From contig JABAQR010000016.1 of the NCBI GenBank assembly GCA_019187485.1, positions 1 to 64,000 of the forward strand: DNA of 64,000 nucleotides. The letters are read 5' to 3'. Made by a program: the position numbers and the translations under genes. Source of the stretch: Lysobacterales bacterium. Lineage in GTDB: Bacteria > Pseudomonadota > Gammaproteobacteria > Xanthomonadales > SZUA-5. This document shows, one piece after another, positions 16,295-25,350 of this stretch; the stretch's first letter is position 1, and each line of letters starts with the position of its first letter. The notes under the pieces were generated by a model. It saw only the letters and a list, made by a program, of their open reading frames with translations. It ran no database searches and was not told where the DNA came from.

Positions 16295-16705
16295 GGGTGG
16301 CCCGTTCCGACGATGGGTGCGCTCTCCACCGGACGCGCCCATTGCCCGTTGCGGATCGAGCTTGGGAACCTCTGAACAATTCAGAGGTTCCGCGCGCCAC
16401 GGATGGCGCGCTCGCGGATCGAGCACGTAAGTGCTTGATCCAGCGGTGCCGAGTCTGGGCCTGTGCCGGGCTCGACACGTCTGAAGAAGTCCAGGATGGA
16501 CTTGTTCAGACCTTCCCTTGATGTCGAGCGCCTTCCCACGGCGATGACCCGTCGCCTGTTGCGCAAACACGACAGTCCGAGGCACTTTTGCAACCGTTAG
16601 CTTTTTGTTAGCCTCGCCTCCGCTCAGGGATGGGGCTAGGACACGCGTCTGGTCAAGATGGCAAGATCCCGAGATTCATCTGTGAAGTCCTTTGGAGAGT
16701 GCAAA
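16295..16705. other. Intergenic region with structured element and candidate promoter
   Basis: 411 bases without a gene. The centre is taken by a four-hairpin repeat element (listed separately). The last 100 bases before the receptor gene are AT-rich, with the near-repeat TTAGCTTTTTGTTAGCC at 16598-16614 that may be part of the receptor promoter. The rest shows nothing recognisable. Confidence 0.6.
16365..16510. repeat. Four-hairpin palindromic element (REP/MITE-like)
   Basis: Four consecutive inverted repeats: GGAACCTCTGAA/TTCAGAGGTTCC (16365-16391, perfect); GCGCGCCA/TGGCGCGC around CGGA (16392-16411, perfect); GGATCGAGCAC/GTGCTTGATCC (one G-T wobble); TCTGAAGAAGTCC/GGACTTGTTCAGA (16480-16510, one mismatch). 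The ends are also inverted to each other: TCTGAACAA at 16371 and TTGTTCAGA at 16502. This looks like a dispersed palindromic element of this order and would fold strongly as RNA in either direction. Confidence 0.75.
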
Positions 16706-19588
16706 ATGAACTTGAAGCTTAGGGAGTTGAACCTCGCCATGGGCCGCGCGCTCATGGTCGGGTCGGTCGCCGCGGTGTCGATGCCGGTGCTCGCGCAGGA
16801 TGCCGACAAGGAAACCCGCATCGAAACGGTGACGGTCACCGGCTCGCGCGTGAAGCGCGTGGACGCCGAGACCTCGCAGCCCGTCTTCACCATGAGCCGC
16901 GAGGACATCAAGGCCCAGGGCCTGACGTCCGTCGGCGACGTGATCCAGAACATCACCGCCAACGGCTCCACCTTGAACAGCACGTTCAACAACGGCGGCA
17001 ACGGCGAGACGCGTGTCAGCCTGCGCAACCTCGGCTCGAATCGCACCCTGGTGCTGATCAACGGTCGCCGCTGGGTTGGCGGCACCGGCCTCGGCGGTGC
17101 GGTCGACCTGAACACCATCCCGACCGCCGCGGTCGACCGCATCGAAGTGCTGAAGGACGGCGCCTCCTCGATCTACGGTTCCGATGCGATCGCCGGCGTG
17201 GTCAACGTCATCCTGCGCACCGATTTTACCGGCGCGGAGTTCAACACCTATCAGGGCGAGTACGACGAGGGCGACGGACAGCGCGAATCGTATGACATGA
17301 CGATCGGTGCGAGCGGTGATCGCTACACCGCGTTGATGGGCGCCGGTTACGTCAAGGAACAGCCGGTCGGCGCGGGTGATCGCACCATTTCCGCCGAGCC
17401 GACCTTCGGCACCGGCACCACCTTCGGATCCAGCACCACGCCTTTCGGTCGCTTCCAGATCTGCAATACCGCGACGCCGGTCACCGCGCCGCTGTCCTGC
17501 CCCGGCGCCAACCGGGTTCTGCCGAATGGTAGCTCCGGTCAGTTCACCTACGCTCCCGGTCAGTCCGGCACCAACTGGCGTCCCTTCGTCATTCCGGACG
17601 ACATCTACAACTTCGCGCCGGACAACTACCTGCTGACCCCACAGGAGCGTTCCTCCATCTTCGGCCGGGCCAGCGTCGAGCTCACCGACGACATCAGCTT
17701 CTCGATGATGGCCTCCTACAACGAGCGCAAGTCCGAGCAGTTGCTCGCGGCGATGCCGATCGTGCTCGGCACCGGCCCCGGCGCTGGCCTGCAGGCGCGC
17801 ACCGTGCTGATCCACCAGAACAATATCTACAACCCCTTCGGTGCGCCGGTGGTGCGCATCCAGCGCCGTGCGGTGGAAACCGGCGGCCGCAGCTTCAAGC
17901 AGGACGTCGACACCTTCGCCTTCAACGGCACCCTGGAAGGCTCGTTCTCGCTGGGCGACCGCTATTTCAGTTGGGACGCCGGCTACATGTATGCGAAGAA
18001 CGATCAGAACGACGTGACCGAAGGTCTGTTCGATGTATCCGCGCTGCGTCAGGCCCTCGGCCCGTCCATGCTGGTGAACGGCGTGCCGACCTGCGTGTCG
18101 ACGCCGGGCAACGCGGCCACCGCGATCGCGGGTTGCGTACCGCTGAACCTGCTCGGTGCGCCGGGTACCATCACGCCGGACATGCTGGCGTTCAGCTCCT
18201 TCATCGCCCACGATCAGCTCGGTTACGAGATGCTGGATTACTTCGCCAACCTGTACGGCGAAATATTCGAGTTGCCGGGCGGCATGGCCGGCTTCGCCTT
18301 CGGCCTCGAGCACCGCACGGAAGAGGGCTTCGACACGCCGGACGCCTTGATCGCGGCCGGCAACACCACCGGCAATGCCCGCAAGCCCACCGATGGTCGT
18401 TACAGCCTGGATGAGGCCTATCTGGAGTTCGCGCTGCCGGTGTTGTCCGACGTCACCATGGCCAAGTCGCTCGAGTTCAGCCTGGCCACCCGCTACTCGG
18501 ATTACAGCAACTTCGGCGACACCACCAATTCCTCCTTCGGAATGAAGTGGAACCCGATCGACGACCTGCTGATCCGCGCCAGTTATGCCGAGGGCTTCCG
18601 CGCCCCCAGTATCGCCGAACTGTTCCAGGGAGTGTCGGACAACTTCCCGCAGGTCGCCGATCCCTGCAACACGGTTCGTTTCGGAAGCCTGAGCGCCGAC
18701 GCGCAGGCGCGCTGCATCGCCCAGGGCGTGCCGGCTGGCGGCTACCAGCAGGGCAATCCGCAGATCCGTACCCTGGTGGGCGGCAATCCGAACCTCAGTC
18801 CGGAAACCTCGGTGTCCAAGAACTTCGGCATCGTCTACAGCCCGAGTTTCCTGAATGGCTTCGACGTGTCCGTCGACTGGTGGAAGATCCGCCTGCGCAA
18901 CACCATTTCGGGCGCCGGCGCACAGTTCATCCTGGACGACTGCATCCTGAACAACAATCAGGCCTTCTGCTCGCAGTTCAACCGCCTGCCGGGTGGCGAC
19001 ATCGACAACCTGCTGGAGGGCAACGGCAACATCGGCACCTCCGAAGTCGAAGGTTTCGATGTCACCTTCAACTACGTGCTCGCGGACACCGACTACGGCA
19101 CCTTCTCCTTCTCGCTGGACAACAGCTACACGCTGAAGAATCGTTCCGACAACGATCTCGATGGTGAACTGGATGACAGCGTCGTCGGCGAATACCAGGA
19201 CCGCAACAACAACTGGCGCCTGCGTTCCAACCTGGCGACGCGTTGGGAGATGGGCAACTGGGGTGCGACCTGGAATTCGCGGTACTACTCCCGTCAGGAG
19301 GAAGACTGTCAGTTCATGGTCGACTATGGCTTCGGCGATCTGTGCTCCGATCCGAATCGCGTGGATGCAGACGGCAATCCGGCGGCGCTGAACAAGCTCG
19401 GTGGAACCACCTACCACGACATCTCCGGTTACTGGAATGCACCGTGGGATGCGCGGATCACGGTGGGCATCAACAACGTCGGCGAAAAGGATCCGCCGGT
19501 GTCGTTCACGACCTTCGCCAACAGCTTCGACCCGCAGTACGAAGTTCCGGGTCGCTTCTACTACATGCAGTACACGCAGCGCTTCTGA
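16706..19588 (+). CDS. TonB-dependent receptor
   Basis: 960-residue outer-membrane receptor, paralogous to the one at 11235. It has a signal peptide (about 1-31, VLAQDA), TonB-box-like IETVTVTGSRV, plug blocks VSLRNLGSNRTLVLINGRR and IEVLKDGASSIYGSDAIAGV, and a beta-barrel ending YYMQYTQRF with terminal Phe. A Gly/Ser/Thr-rich extracellular loop lies around residues 230-310. The ATG at 16706 follows GGAGAG by eight bases. It is followed by a terminator and then a TPR-sulfotransferase gene, an arrangement I associate with receptor loci of this order. Substrate unknown. Confidence 0.95.
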   Translation: MNLKLRELNLAMGRALMVGSVAAVSMPVLAQDADKETRIETVTVTGSRVKRVDAETSQPVFTMSREDIKAQGLTSVGDVIQNITANGSTLNSTFNNGGNGETRVSLRNLGSNRTLVLINGRRWVGGTGLGGAVDLNTIPTAAVDRIEVLKDGASSIYGSDAIAGVVNVILRTDFTGAEFNTYQGEYDEGDGQRESYDMTIGASGDRYTALMGAGYVKEQPVGAGDRTISAEPTFGTGTTFGSSTTPFGRFQICNTATPVTAPLSCPGANRVLPNGSSGQFTYAPGQSGTNWRPFVIPDDIYNFAPDNYLLTPQERSSIFGRASVELTDDISFSMMASYNERKSEQLLAAMPIVLGTGPGAGLQARTVLIHQNNIYNPFGAPVVRIQRRAVETGGRSFKQDVDTFAFNGTLEGSFSLGDRYFSWDAGYMYAKNDQNDVTEGLFDVSALRQALGPSMLVNGVPTCVSTPGNAATAIAGCVPLNLLGAPGTITPDMLAFSSFIAHDQLGYEMLDYFANLYGEIFELPGGMAGFAFGLEHRTEEGFDTPDALIAAGNTTGNARKPTDGRYSLDEAYLEFALPVLSDVTMAKSLEFSLATRYSDYSNFGDTTNSSFGMKWNPIDDLLIRASYAEGFRAPSIAELFQGVSDNFPQVADPCNTVRFGSLSADAQARCIAQGVPAGGYQQGNPQIRTLVGGNPNLSPETSVSKNFGIVYSPSFLNGFDVSVDWWKIRLRNTISGAGAQFILDDCILNNNQAFCSQFNRLPGGDIDNLLEGNGNIGTSEVEGFDVTFNYVLADTDYGTFSFSLDNSYTLKNRSDNDLDGELDDSVVGEYQDRNNNWRLRSNLATRWEMGNWGATWNSRYYSRQEEDCQFMVDYGFGDLCSDPNRVDADGNPAALNKLGGTTYHDISGYWNAPWDARITVGINNVGEKDPPVSFTTFANSFDPQYEVPGRFYYMQYTQRF

Positions 19589-19611
19589 TGCGATGCTGAG
19601 GTAGATGCGCC

Positions 19612-19644
19612 GACTGTGGCCCCGCGAGGGGCCACAGTCATTTT
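19612..19644 (+). terminator. Rho-independent terminator after second TonB receptor
   Basis: A perfect 12-bp stem (GACTGTGGCCCC, loop GCGA, GGGGCCACAGTC) is followed by ATTTTG, 23 bases after the receptor stop codon. Confidence 0.85.
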
Positions 19645-19719
19645 GGGGGTCGGCAGTCCCGTTCGTACTGATGGACGGCTCTCGCCGCATCGGGCGAACC
19701 AATCCTGGAGAACGATGGC

Positions 19720-21309
19720 TTGAGCGGCCTAACCGACGTTGCGGCGGCTTCCGCCCGACGGCTGCTGGACAGAATCGACGCCGCACTGGCCCGCGGCGCC
19801 CTCGACGAGGCGATTCAGTTGGGCGAGGCGCTGGTCGAGCTCCAGCCCCGGAACGCCCTCGGACGGGTGCGCCTGGGATCGGCTCTGTTGCAGCGCGGGG
19901 ATTTCCGTCGCGCTCGGGAGCATGCACTGACGGCATCCGCGCTCAAGCCCGACAAGCCGGAAATAGTCCTGTCGCTTGCGCGACTGTTGATCCGATTTCT
20001 CGAAGAGGACGCGCTGATCGGATGTCTGCGCAATCCTGGTTTCCGGCGCGCTGCGTCACCCCAGACGCTGGCGGAGGCTGGCGTACTGCTGAGCAACATC
20101 GGTGCACACGCTGAAGCCGTTGCCCTGCTGGATCTGGCGTTGCAGCGGGATCCCAGGCACGCGCCCTCACGCTATTTTCGCGGCAACCTGCACATGTTCG
20201 CCGGGGAACTCGCTCAGGCCGAACGTTCGTTCGAGCTCAGCATCGCTGCGGATCCGTGCTTCGCACAGGCGTCGTGGGTGCTTTCTTCGCTGTTCCCGCA
20301 GACCGCCGAACGCAATCACGTGGCCAGGATCCAGCAGCAACTGAGACAGGCACAGCCCGGGCTGGGGGCCGAGATCTACTTGAGTTTTGCCCTCTTCAAC
20401 GAGTTGCACGATCTGGAGCGATACCCGGAAGCATGGTCGGCCCTGGCGCACGGATGCGCGGCCAAGCGTCGACGCGTTCGCTACGATCACGGTGAGACCA
20501 TGGGCCTGTTTGCGCGATTGATGGCGCAGTGCGACGGTGGATTTATCTCCGGCGAACCCGTCGCAAATCCGGCGCCGACGCCGATTTTCATCGTGGGCAT
20601 GCATCGCACCGGAACCACCTTGCTCGAACGCATATTGGCCGGCCATCCCGATGTGGCAGATGGTGGCGAGAGCTATGCGTTCAACGTCGAAATGAAACTG
20701 CAAGCCGATTATGGGTGCGCGGGCATGCTGGACGTGGAATTGATCCGACGCTCCGCTGCAACCGATTTCCGGAAGGTTGGCGAAGGCTACATGGCACGCA
20801 GTGTTCGGCGTGCAAATGGCCGACCGTGGTTGACTGAGAAACTGCCGTCGAATTTTCTGAATATCGGATATATCGCGAAAGCGCTGCCGCATGCAAAGTT
20901 CCTGCATCTGGTTCGCGATCCGCGAGAGACTTGCTTTTCGAACTTGCGCACACTGTTTGCAGAGGCGTGCGGATACTCCTATCGCCAGGACGAGCTGGCT
21001 GATTATTATCTCGGCTATCGTGGGTTGATGGAACATTGGCACCGGGTGCTCCCCGGGCGCATCCTCGATGTTGATTTCGTGCGCTTGACCAATGCCACCG
21101 AAACGGTCGCGAAGGAAGTCTTCGAATATTGCGGTCTGGCATTCGCGCCGGAGGCATTGAATACCGAGAGGTCGCGCGGCGTGGTGACCACTGCCAGTAC
21201 TGCCCAGGTGCGCAGGAAGATCAGCCCCCAGGCGCTCCCGGCATGGACCCACTATCGCGAACAACTGGAGCCGCTGCTGGCGCGTCTGGCGGCGATGCTT
21301 CCAGTTTGA
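19720..21309 (+). CDS. TPR-containing sulfotransferase family protein
   Basis: 529 residues. The N-terminal 260 residues are TPR-like helical repeats (for example ALGRVRLGSALLQRGDFRRA, ALDLALQRDPRHAPSRYFRG). The C-terminal half is a PAPS-dependent sulfotransferase domain with the 5'-phosphosulfate loop IFIVGMHRTGTTLLE (289-303) and 3'-phosphate motif LVRDPRETCFSN, which would transfer sulfate from PAPS to an unknown acceptor. The start is a TTG at 19720, with GGAG 12 bases upstream; the nearby ATG runs into TGA after one codon, so TTG is preferred. Cytosolic by sequence. Acceptor unknown. Confidence 0.9.
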   Translation: MSGLTDVAAASARRLLDRIDAALARGALDEAIQLGEALVELQPRNALGRVRLGSALLQRGDFRRAREHALTASALKPDKPEIVLSLARLLIRFLEEDALIGCLRNPGFRRAASPQTLAEAGVLLSNIGAHAEAVALLDLALQRDPRHAPSRYFRGNLHMFAGELAQAERSFELSIAADPCFAQASWVLSSLFPQTAERNHVARIQQQLRQAQPGLGAEIYLSFALFNELHDLERYPEAWSALAHGCAAKRRRVRYDHGETMGLFARLMAQCDGGFISGEPVANPAPTPIFIVGMHRTGTTLLERILAGHPDVADGGESYAFNVEMKLQADYGCAGMLDVELIRRSAATDFRKVGEGYMARSVRRANGRPWLTEKLPSNFLNIGYIAKALPHAKFLHLVRDPRETCFSNLRTLFAEACGYSYRQDELADYYLGYRGLMEHWHRVLPGRILDVDFVRLTNATETVAKEVFEYCGLAFAPEALNTERSRGVVTTASTAQVRRKISPQALPAWTHYREQLEPLLARLAAMLPV

Positions 21310-21403
21310 GTCCCGCTGCATCCGGGGCGGCGTGCGGCCTGTGAGTCATCGTCTCGCGCGCCGCTGGGCGACGGCGCCGGTTTCATGGATTCCGAATGCA
21401 GGA

Positions 21404-21424
21404 AGCCCGGCGCAAGGCCGGGCT
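21404..21424 (-). terminator. Hairpin downstream of OmpA-family gene
   Basis: Stem AGCCCGGC/GCCGGGCT with a five-base loop, about 30 bases past the stop of the leftward OmpA-family gene and between convergent genes. The T content on the exit side is poor, so it is only a probable terminator. Confidence 0.5.
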
Positions 21425-21455
21425 CCCTGTTGCGACGCTGCCTCGACGAGAACGA

Positions 21456-22442
21456 TTACTGCACGTTCAGGTCCGTGCGACGGTTACGTGCGCGGCCTTC
21501 AGCCGTGTCGTTGGTGTCGATCGGACGGGACTCGCCGTAGCCGTTGACCGCCGAGATCTTGGCGTTGGTGACGCCATGTCCGGTCAGGTAGTCGGAGACC
21601 ACCTTCGCACGGCACTCGGACAGCTTCTGGTTGTAGGCATCCGTGCCGACGGCGTCGGTGTGACCGGCAACTTCGACGCGGATCTCGTTGCCGTTCAGCA
21701 CGCGCACCGCTTCGTCGAGGATCGTGATCGCATCCGTGCGCAAGGTGCACTTGTCGAAATCGAAATTGACGCCGTTCAGGGTGATGGACACCGGCAGCGG
21801 CTTGACCGGCTCCTCCGGTGGCGGCGGTGGCGGCACGGGCGGGGCCGGCGGCGGCACGGGCGTAGCCGGCGGCGGCGGCGCGGCCTGGCCACCGAAGTAG
21901 TGCGAGAAGCCGACCGAAACCGTGGTGTCCCAGAAGCCTTCTTCGAGGTCGTCGCTGTGGAAGTCGGTGTACTTGTGCGCCAATTCGAAGCGCAGCGCAC
22001 CCGAATCGGTCAGATCGTACTCCCAACCGCCGATCGCACCTGCCTGCCAACCCCAGTCGCCTTCGAGTGGGACGTTGTCCACGCGGTTTTCCACCACGCC
22101 GAGCGCGATCCCCAGATAGGGATGGATCTTGTCCATGTCGAACAGGTGCCGAACGGACGCAGACACGGCCGTCTGACGCCACTCCAGAGGCTCGCCGGCG
22201 CTCGCATCCTCGTCGAATTCGTGGTGGTCGAGACCGAACTCGACGGCCCAATTGTCGCGGAAGAGGTAGCCCAGGCCCAGGCCGAGGTACAGGCCATCAT
22301 CGGAGAGTCGGGACTCGTCCGCCCAGCCGTACCCCAACTTCGGCGAGATGTACCATTGACCCTGTTCCCGTGGCGCCGCCGAGGCGACGAGCGGAAGGCC
22401 TACTGTCGCCGCAAGCGCGGCGCACAAAAGCGTTTTCTTCAT
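21456..22442 (-). CDS. OmpA family outer-membrane protein
   Basis: 328 residues: a Sec signal peptide (MKKTLLCAALAATVGLPLVASA), an eight-stranded OmpA-like beta-barrel (about 23-185, ending VGFSHYFGG), a Pro-rich linker of PPAPPVPPPPPPEEPVKP type, and a C-terminal OmpA/MotB peptidoglycan-binding domain (GVNFDFDKCTLRTDA; VEVAGHTDAVGTDAYNQKLS; NRRTDLNV). It tethers the outer membrane to the cell wall. The start at 22442 is preferred over an upstream in-frame extension because of GGAGAG just upstream and the clear signal peptide. Confidence 0.95.
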   Translation of the reverse strand: MKKTLLCAALAATVGLPLVASAAPREQGQWYISPKLGYGWADESRLSDDGLYLGLGLGYLFRDNWAVEFGLDHHEFDEDASAGEPLEWRQTAVSASVRHLFDMDKIHPYLGIALGVVENRVDNVPLEGDWGWQAGAIGGWEYDLTDSGALRFELAHKYTDFHSDDLEEGFWDTTVSVGFSHYFGGQAAPPPPATPVPPPAPPVPPPPPPEEPVKPLPVSITLNGVNFDFDKCTLRTDAITILDEAVRVLNGNEIRVEVAGHTDAVGTDAYNQKLSECRAKVVSDYLTGHGVTNAKISAVNGYGESRPIDTNDTAEGRARNRRTDLNVQ

Positions 22443-22928
22443 CTTCAGCTCTCCAGTTGTTGTGAGTCCAGCCTGGGCGCCCGGCGATCCAGGATCGACC
22501 CGGCGCCATTCCCTTCTGGAACCCACACTATGCACCTTTTTTTCTGAATCGTTATTGTATGATGAACAAAAATGGTGAACCCAGTCGTCGACGCGACCGA
22601 AGGTTGGCGTGCCCATGATCGTCCGCGGCCGCGCCTCCCCCTCGGGACCGCTCTCCCGGCTGCTGGGCCCACGTGCAATCTTCGCACGCCATCCCCCGCC
22701 TCCGCATCCAGGGCGACGCCTTGTTCGCGCATCATCGTCGGGTTGTCGCCGGAGGAACCCCAGGCGTTCCGCGCGCACACCAGGCGCGACCCATCTCCTG
22801 CCACGGCGATACCGCCCTGCCGGTCGGGATGTGAGGAAGCCGCACGAGCGTGTCGCGACCCGCGTGCTTGCGACGGTCATCCGGCCCGCGTAGTGTTCCG
22901 TTCATGGCGTGAACGGACATTCGTTGCC
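22443..22928. other. Divergent intergenic region between ompA-family gene and rfaH
   Basis: 486 bases with no supportable gene. The segment 22530-22575 is strikingly AT-rich (T7 run, TTATTGTATGATGAACAAAA). It carries a minus-strand -10-like TACAAT (22559-22554) suitable for the OmpA-family gene and a plus-strand TATGAT (22558-22563); neither has a good -35. The remaining 350 bases are GC-rich and would form a long leader for rfaH. I found no convincing ops or JUMPstart element in it. Confidence 0.5.
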
Positions 22929-23432
22929 TTGCAATCCTGGTTTGCGGTGCTCACCAAGCCTCGTGCTGAAGCGGAGGCGCGGATCTGCCTGTTGAGGCAG
23001 GGTTTCGAGACCCTGTTTCCGCGCACCCGCCGCAGTGTGCGCGCGGCGTCCGGCATGGTCGTTCGCACCGAATCGCTGTTCCCGCGTTATGTCTTCATCC
23101 ATTCGGATCCTTCCTTGCAGTCGCTGGCGCCGGTGCGAAGCACCCGCGGCGTGTGCACCATCGTGCGCTTCGGCGGCGAGCCCGCGCGGGTTCCGGAGGC
23201 GGTCATCGAGCAAATCCGCTCGCGGATGGAGGGCGACGACGGATTCGTGCGCCTGGCGCCACCAGAGCTGACCCCGGGCGCGAAGGTGCGCATCCAAGAA
23301 GGCCCGTTCAGCGGGCTCGACGCGATTTTCGGATCGGCACACGGCGAGGACCGCGTGCGCCTGCTGCTGTCGATGCTGGGCACGGAACGCGAAATCGTCG
23401 TGCCCCGCCACGTGCTCGGCGCGCGCATCTGA
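22929..23432 (+). CDS. rfaH: RfaH-like transcription antiterminator (NusG family)
   Basis: 167 residues: an N-terminal NGN domain starting QSWFAVLTKPRAEAEARICLLRQ (the SW-AVLTKP pattern is typical of RfaH and NusG paralogues), then VRTESLFPRYVFIH and STRGVCTIVRFGG, and a C-terminal KOW domain (PGAKVRIQEGPFSGLDAIF). RfaH proteins load on RNA polymerase and prevent early termination in long surface-polysaccharide operons, which suits its place at the head of this cluster. The start is uncertain: TTG 22929 gives the normal family N-terminus, GTG 22893 would add 12 residues. No strong ribosome site is seen for either. Confidence 0.88.
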   Translation: MQSWFAVLTKPRAEAEARICLLRQGFETLFPRTRRSVRAASGMVVRTESLFPRYVFIHSDPSLQSLAPVRSTRGVCTIVRFGGEPARVPEAVIEQIRSRMEGDDGFVRLAPPELTPGAKVRIQEGPFSGLDAIFGSAHGEDRVRLLLSMLGTEREIVVPRHVLGARI

Positions 23433-23587
23433 CGGCAGTCCAACCCGGCGGTTCGGCCATGCGGGCCTACACCGCAGAGCGGCAGCGTGGAGGCTGTCGG
23501 CGTAGATCGCGTTGGCCCGCAAGGACGACGTGGACGACCTCCGCTCGAAGTCCGCGGAATGGACGGGGCAGCAACTCATCCGGACAC

Positions 23588-23953
23588 ATGGTCATGCTCG
23601 ACGACGACACCCGCTATCGCCTGCTGCGACTGCTGACCGAGCACCCCCAGCACTCGCAGCGCGAGCTCGCGCGCGAACTGGGCTTGTCGCTGGGCAAGAC
23701 CAACTACTGCCTGCGCGCCCTCGCCGAAAAGGGCTGGATCAAGGTGCAGAACTTCCGCAACAGTGACAACAAGCTCGCCTACGCCTATGTGCTGACGCCA
23801 TCCGGTGCGATGGCGAAGATCCGCGCAACCGGCGACTTCCTGCGTCGCAAACAGGGCGAGTACGCGCGCCTGGAGCGCGAGATCGCGGAGCTGCGACGCG
23901 AGGTGGACGCCATGGCCCGCAGTCCGGAATCCGTGCGCAGTTCCGCGCCCTGA
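23588..23953 (+). CDS. MarR family EPS-associated transcriptional regulator
   Basis: 121 residues with a winged helix-turn-helix (YRLLRLLTEHPQHSQRELARELGLSLGKTNYCLRALAEKGWIKV, about residues 9-52) and a C-terminal coiled coil (RRKQGEYARLEREIAELRREVDAM). It matches the MarR family EPS-associated regulator type, found at the start of exopolysaccharide clusters next to RfaH/NusG-like genes. Its stop overlaps the ATG of the O-antigen-ligase-like gene by one base (TGATG). It probably regulates this locus; effector unknown. A second Met at codon 3 is an alternative start. Confidence 0.9.
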   Translation: MVMLDDDTRYRLLRLLTEHPQHSQRELARELGLSLGKTNYCLRALAEKGWIKVQNFRNSDNKLAYAYVLTPSGAMAKIRATGDFLRRKQGEYARLEREIAELRREVDAMARSPESVRSSAP

Positions 23954-25350
23954 TGAGTGCCTACGCACGCAGCCACGGATCTGGCCGCGCACACGACGGC
24001 GCTGCGGGCGAGACCCGCGGACTCGCCGTACCCGGGTTGCTCGCCTGCGCTCTGCTCTTGTGCGCGCTGCTGATCGGCGGCGGCACCCGCAACCACCTGT
24101 TCAGCGATCTCATCGTCCAAGTGCTTGCGGCCGGCGTGTTGATCGAGGGCCTGCGCCGGCTCGACTGGCAGGCGCTGGAACCTGCGGCTCGTCAATTGCT
24201 GATCGTGCTCGGCGTCGCGCTGGCGCTGCCGCTGCTGCAATGGATTCCTCTGCCAACCGCCCTGCTCGCCTGGTTCCCGGGCCGCGCCGAGCTGTGGACG
24301 CGCTACGCCGAACTCGGCGTCGATCTGCCTGCATTCGCAGCCTGGACGCTGGATGCCAACGCCACCCTGGCGAGCCTGCGCGGGCTGCTGCCGGCGGCCG
24401 CCCTTGCCGTGATCGGCGTGCAGCTCGACGCCGCGTGGCTGCGTCGCCTGGCGCTCATCGTCGTCGTCGCCGCGCTGCTGATGGTGCCGATCGGCATCCT
24501 GCAGGTGGCGCAGGGGCCGCACAGCGGGCTGCGTCCGTACTCGCCGACCAACATCCACGACGCCGTCGGCCTGTTCGCCAATCGCAACCACTACGCCGGG
24601 CTGCTCGCAGCCGCACTGCTGATGGTGCTCGGCTCGCTGATCCTCGACGCCCGTCGCGAAGTCGCGCACAAGGCGGGCGCACTGCGTGTGCTCGGCTGGA
24701 TGGTGGCCGGCGCGATGCTGCTGGTCGGGATCGCGCTCTCGCGTTCGCGCGCCGGCCTCGGCCTCGCGGTCCTGATCGTGTCCGGCATGCTCGCGCTGGC
24801 ATTCGTGCGCCGGCGGCGGCATCCGCAGACCTTCCGCTGGCTGCTCGCCTTCGCCGTGGTCGGCGGCCTGCTCGCGTTCCAGTTCGGATTCATGGCGGTC
24901 GCCGACCGGCTGACGCAGACCTCCGATTTGCGCTGGAACGTGACCGGCAGCGTGCTCGCGCTGGCCGGCGAGTACGGTTGGCTGGGCACCGGTCTCGGCA
25001 GCTTCCCGGCCACCTACGCGGCGCATGAGCCCATCGACCTCGTCGGTGCGCGCATCTTGAACCACGCCCACAACGACTGGGCGGAGCTGTGGGTGGAACT
25101 TGGCCTGTTGTTCCTGTTGCCGCTGTTGTTGTTCGGTCGCTGGGCTTTCCAGCGCCTGCGCGAGTTGATCGCCAGCGGCACGGTCCAACCGACTACCCAC
25201 GCATTGCGGATGACTGGACTCGGCCTGATCGGATGTGCCGCGCTGCACTCGCTGGTCGACTATCCGCTGCGCACCACCGCCTTGTCCTGCGTGTTCGTGC
25301 TGGCCTGCCTCATGGCGGCCCTTCCGCTGCATCCAAGGTCCTTGCCGTGA
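23953..25350 (+). CDS. O-antigen ligase family (Wzy/WaaL-like) membrane protein
   Basis: 465 residues with about 11-12 transmembrane helices and a long periplasmic loop. The Wzy_C block is recognisable (GIALSRSRAGLGLAVLIV, GEYGWLGTGLGSFPATYAAHEP, LNHAHNDWAELWVELGLLFL), with the Arg and His residues that such ligases and polymerases use. It either polymerises repeat units or attaches the finished glycan to a carrier; sequence alone does not decide. One-base overlap with the regulator before it, GTGA overlap with the gene after it. A second protein of this broad class is at 60458. Confidence 0.88.
   Translation: MSAYARSHGSGRAHDGAAGETRGLAVPGLLACALLLCALLIGGGTRNHLFSDLIVQVLAAGVLIEGLRRLDWQALEPAARQLLIVLGVALALPLLQWIPLPTALLAWFPGRAELWTRYAELGVDLPAFAAWTLDANATLASLRGLLPAAALAVIGVQLDAAWLRRLALIVVVAALLMVPIGILQVAQGPHSGLRPYSPTNIHDAVGLFANRNHYAGLLAAALLMVLGSLILDARREVAHKAGALRVLGWMVAGAMLLVGIALSRSRAGLGLAVLIVSGMLALAFVRRRRHPQTFRWLLAFAVVGGLLAFQFGFMAVADRLTQTSDLRWNVTGSVLALAGEYGWLGTGLGSFPATYAAHEPIDLVGARILNHAHNDWAELWVELGLLFLLPLLLFGRWAFQRLRELIASGTVQPTTHALRMTGLGLIGCAALHSLVDYPLRTTALSCVFVLACLMAALPLHPRSLP

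Noticed and set aside
16676-19936. Minus-strand open frame of 1086 codons across the second receptor gene
   Set aside because: Same reason: antisense shadow with no domain.
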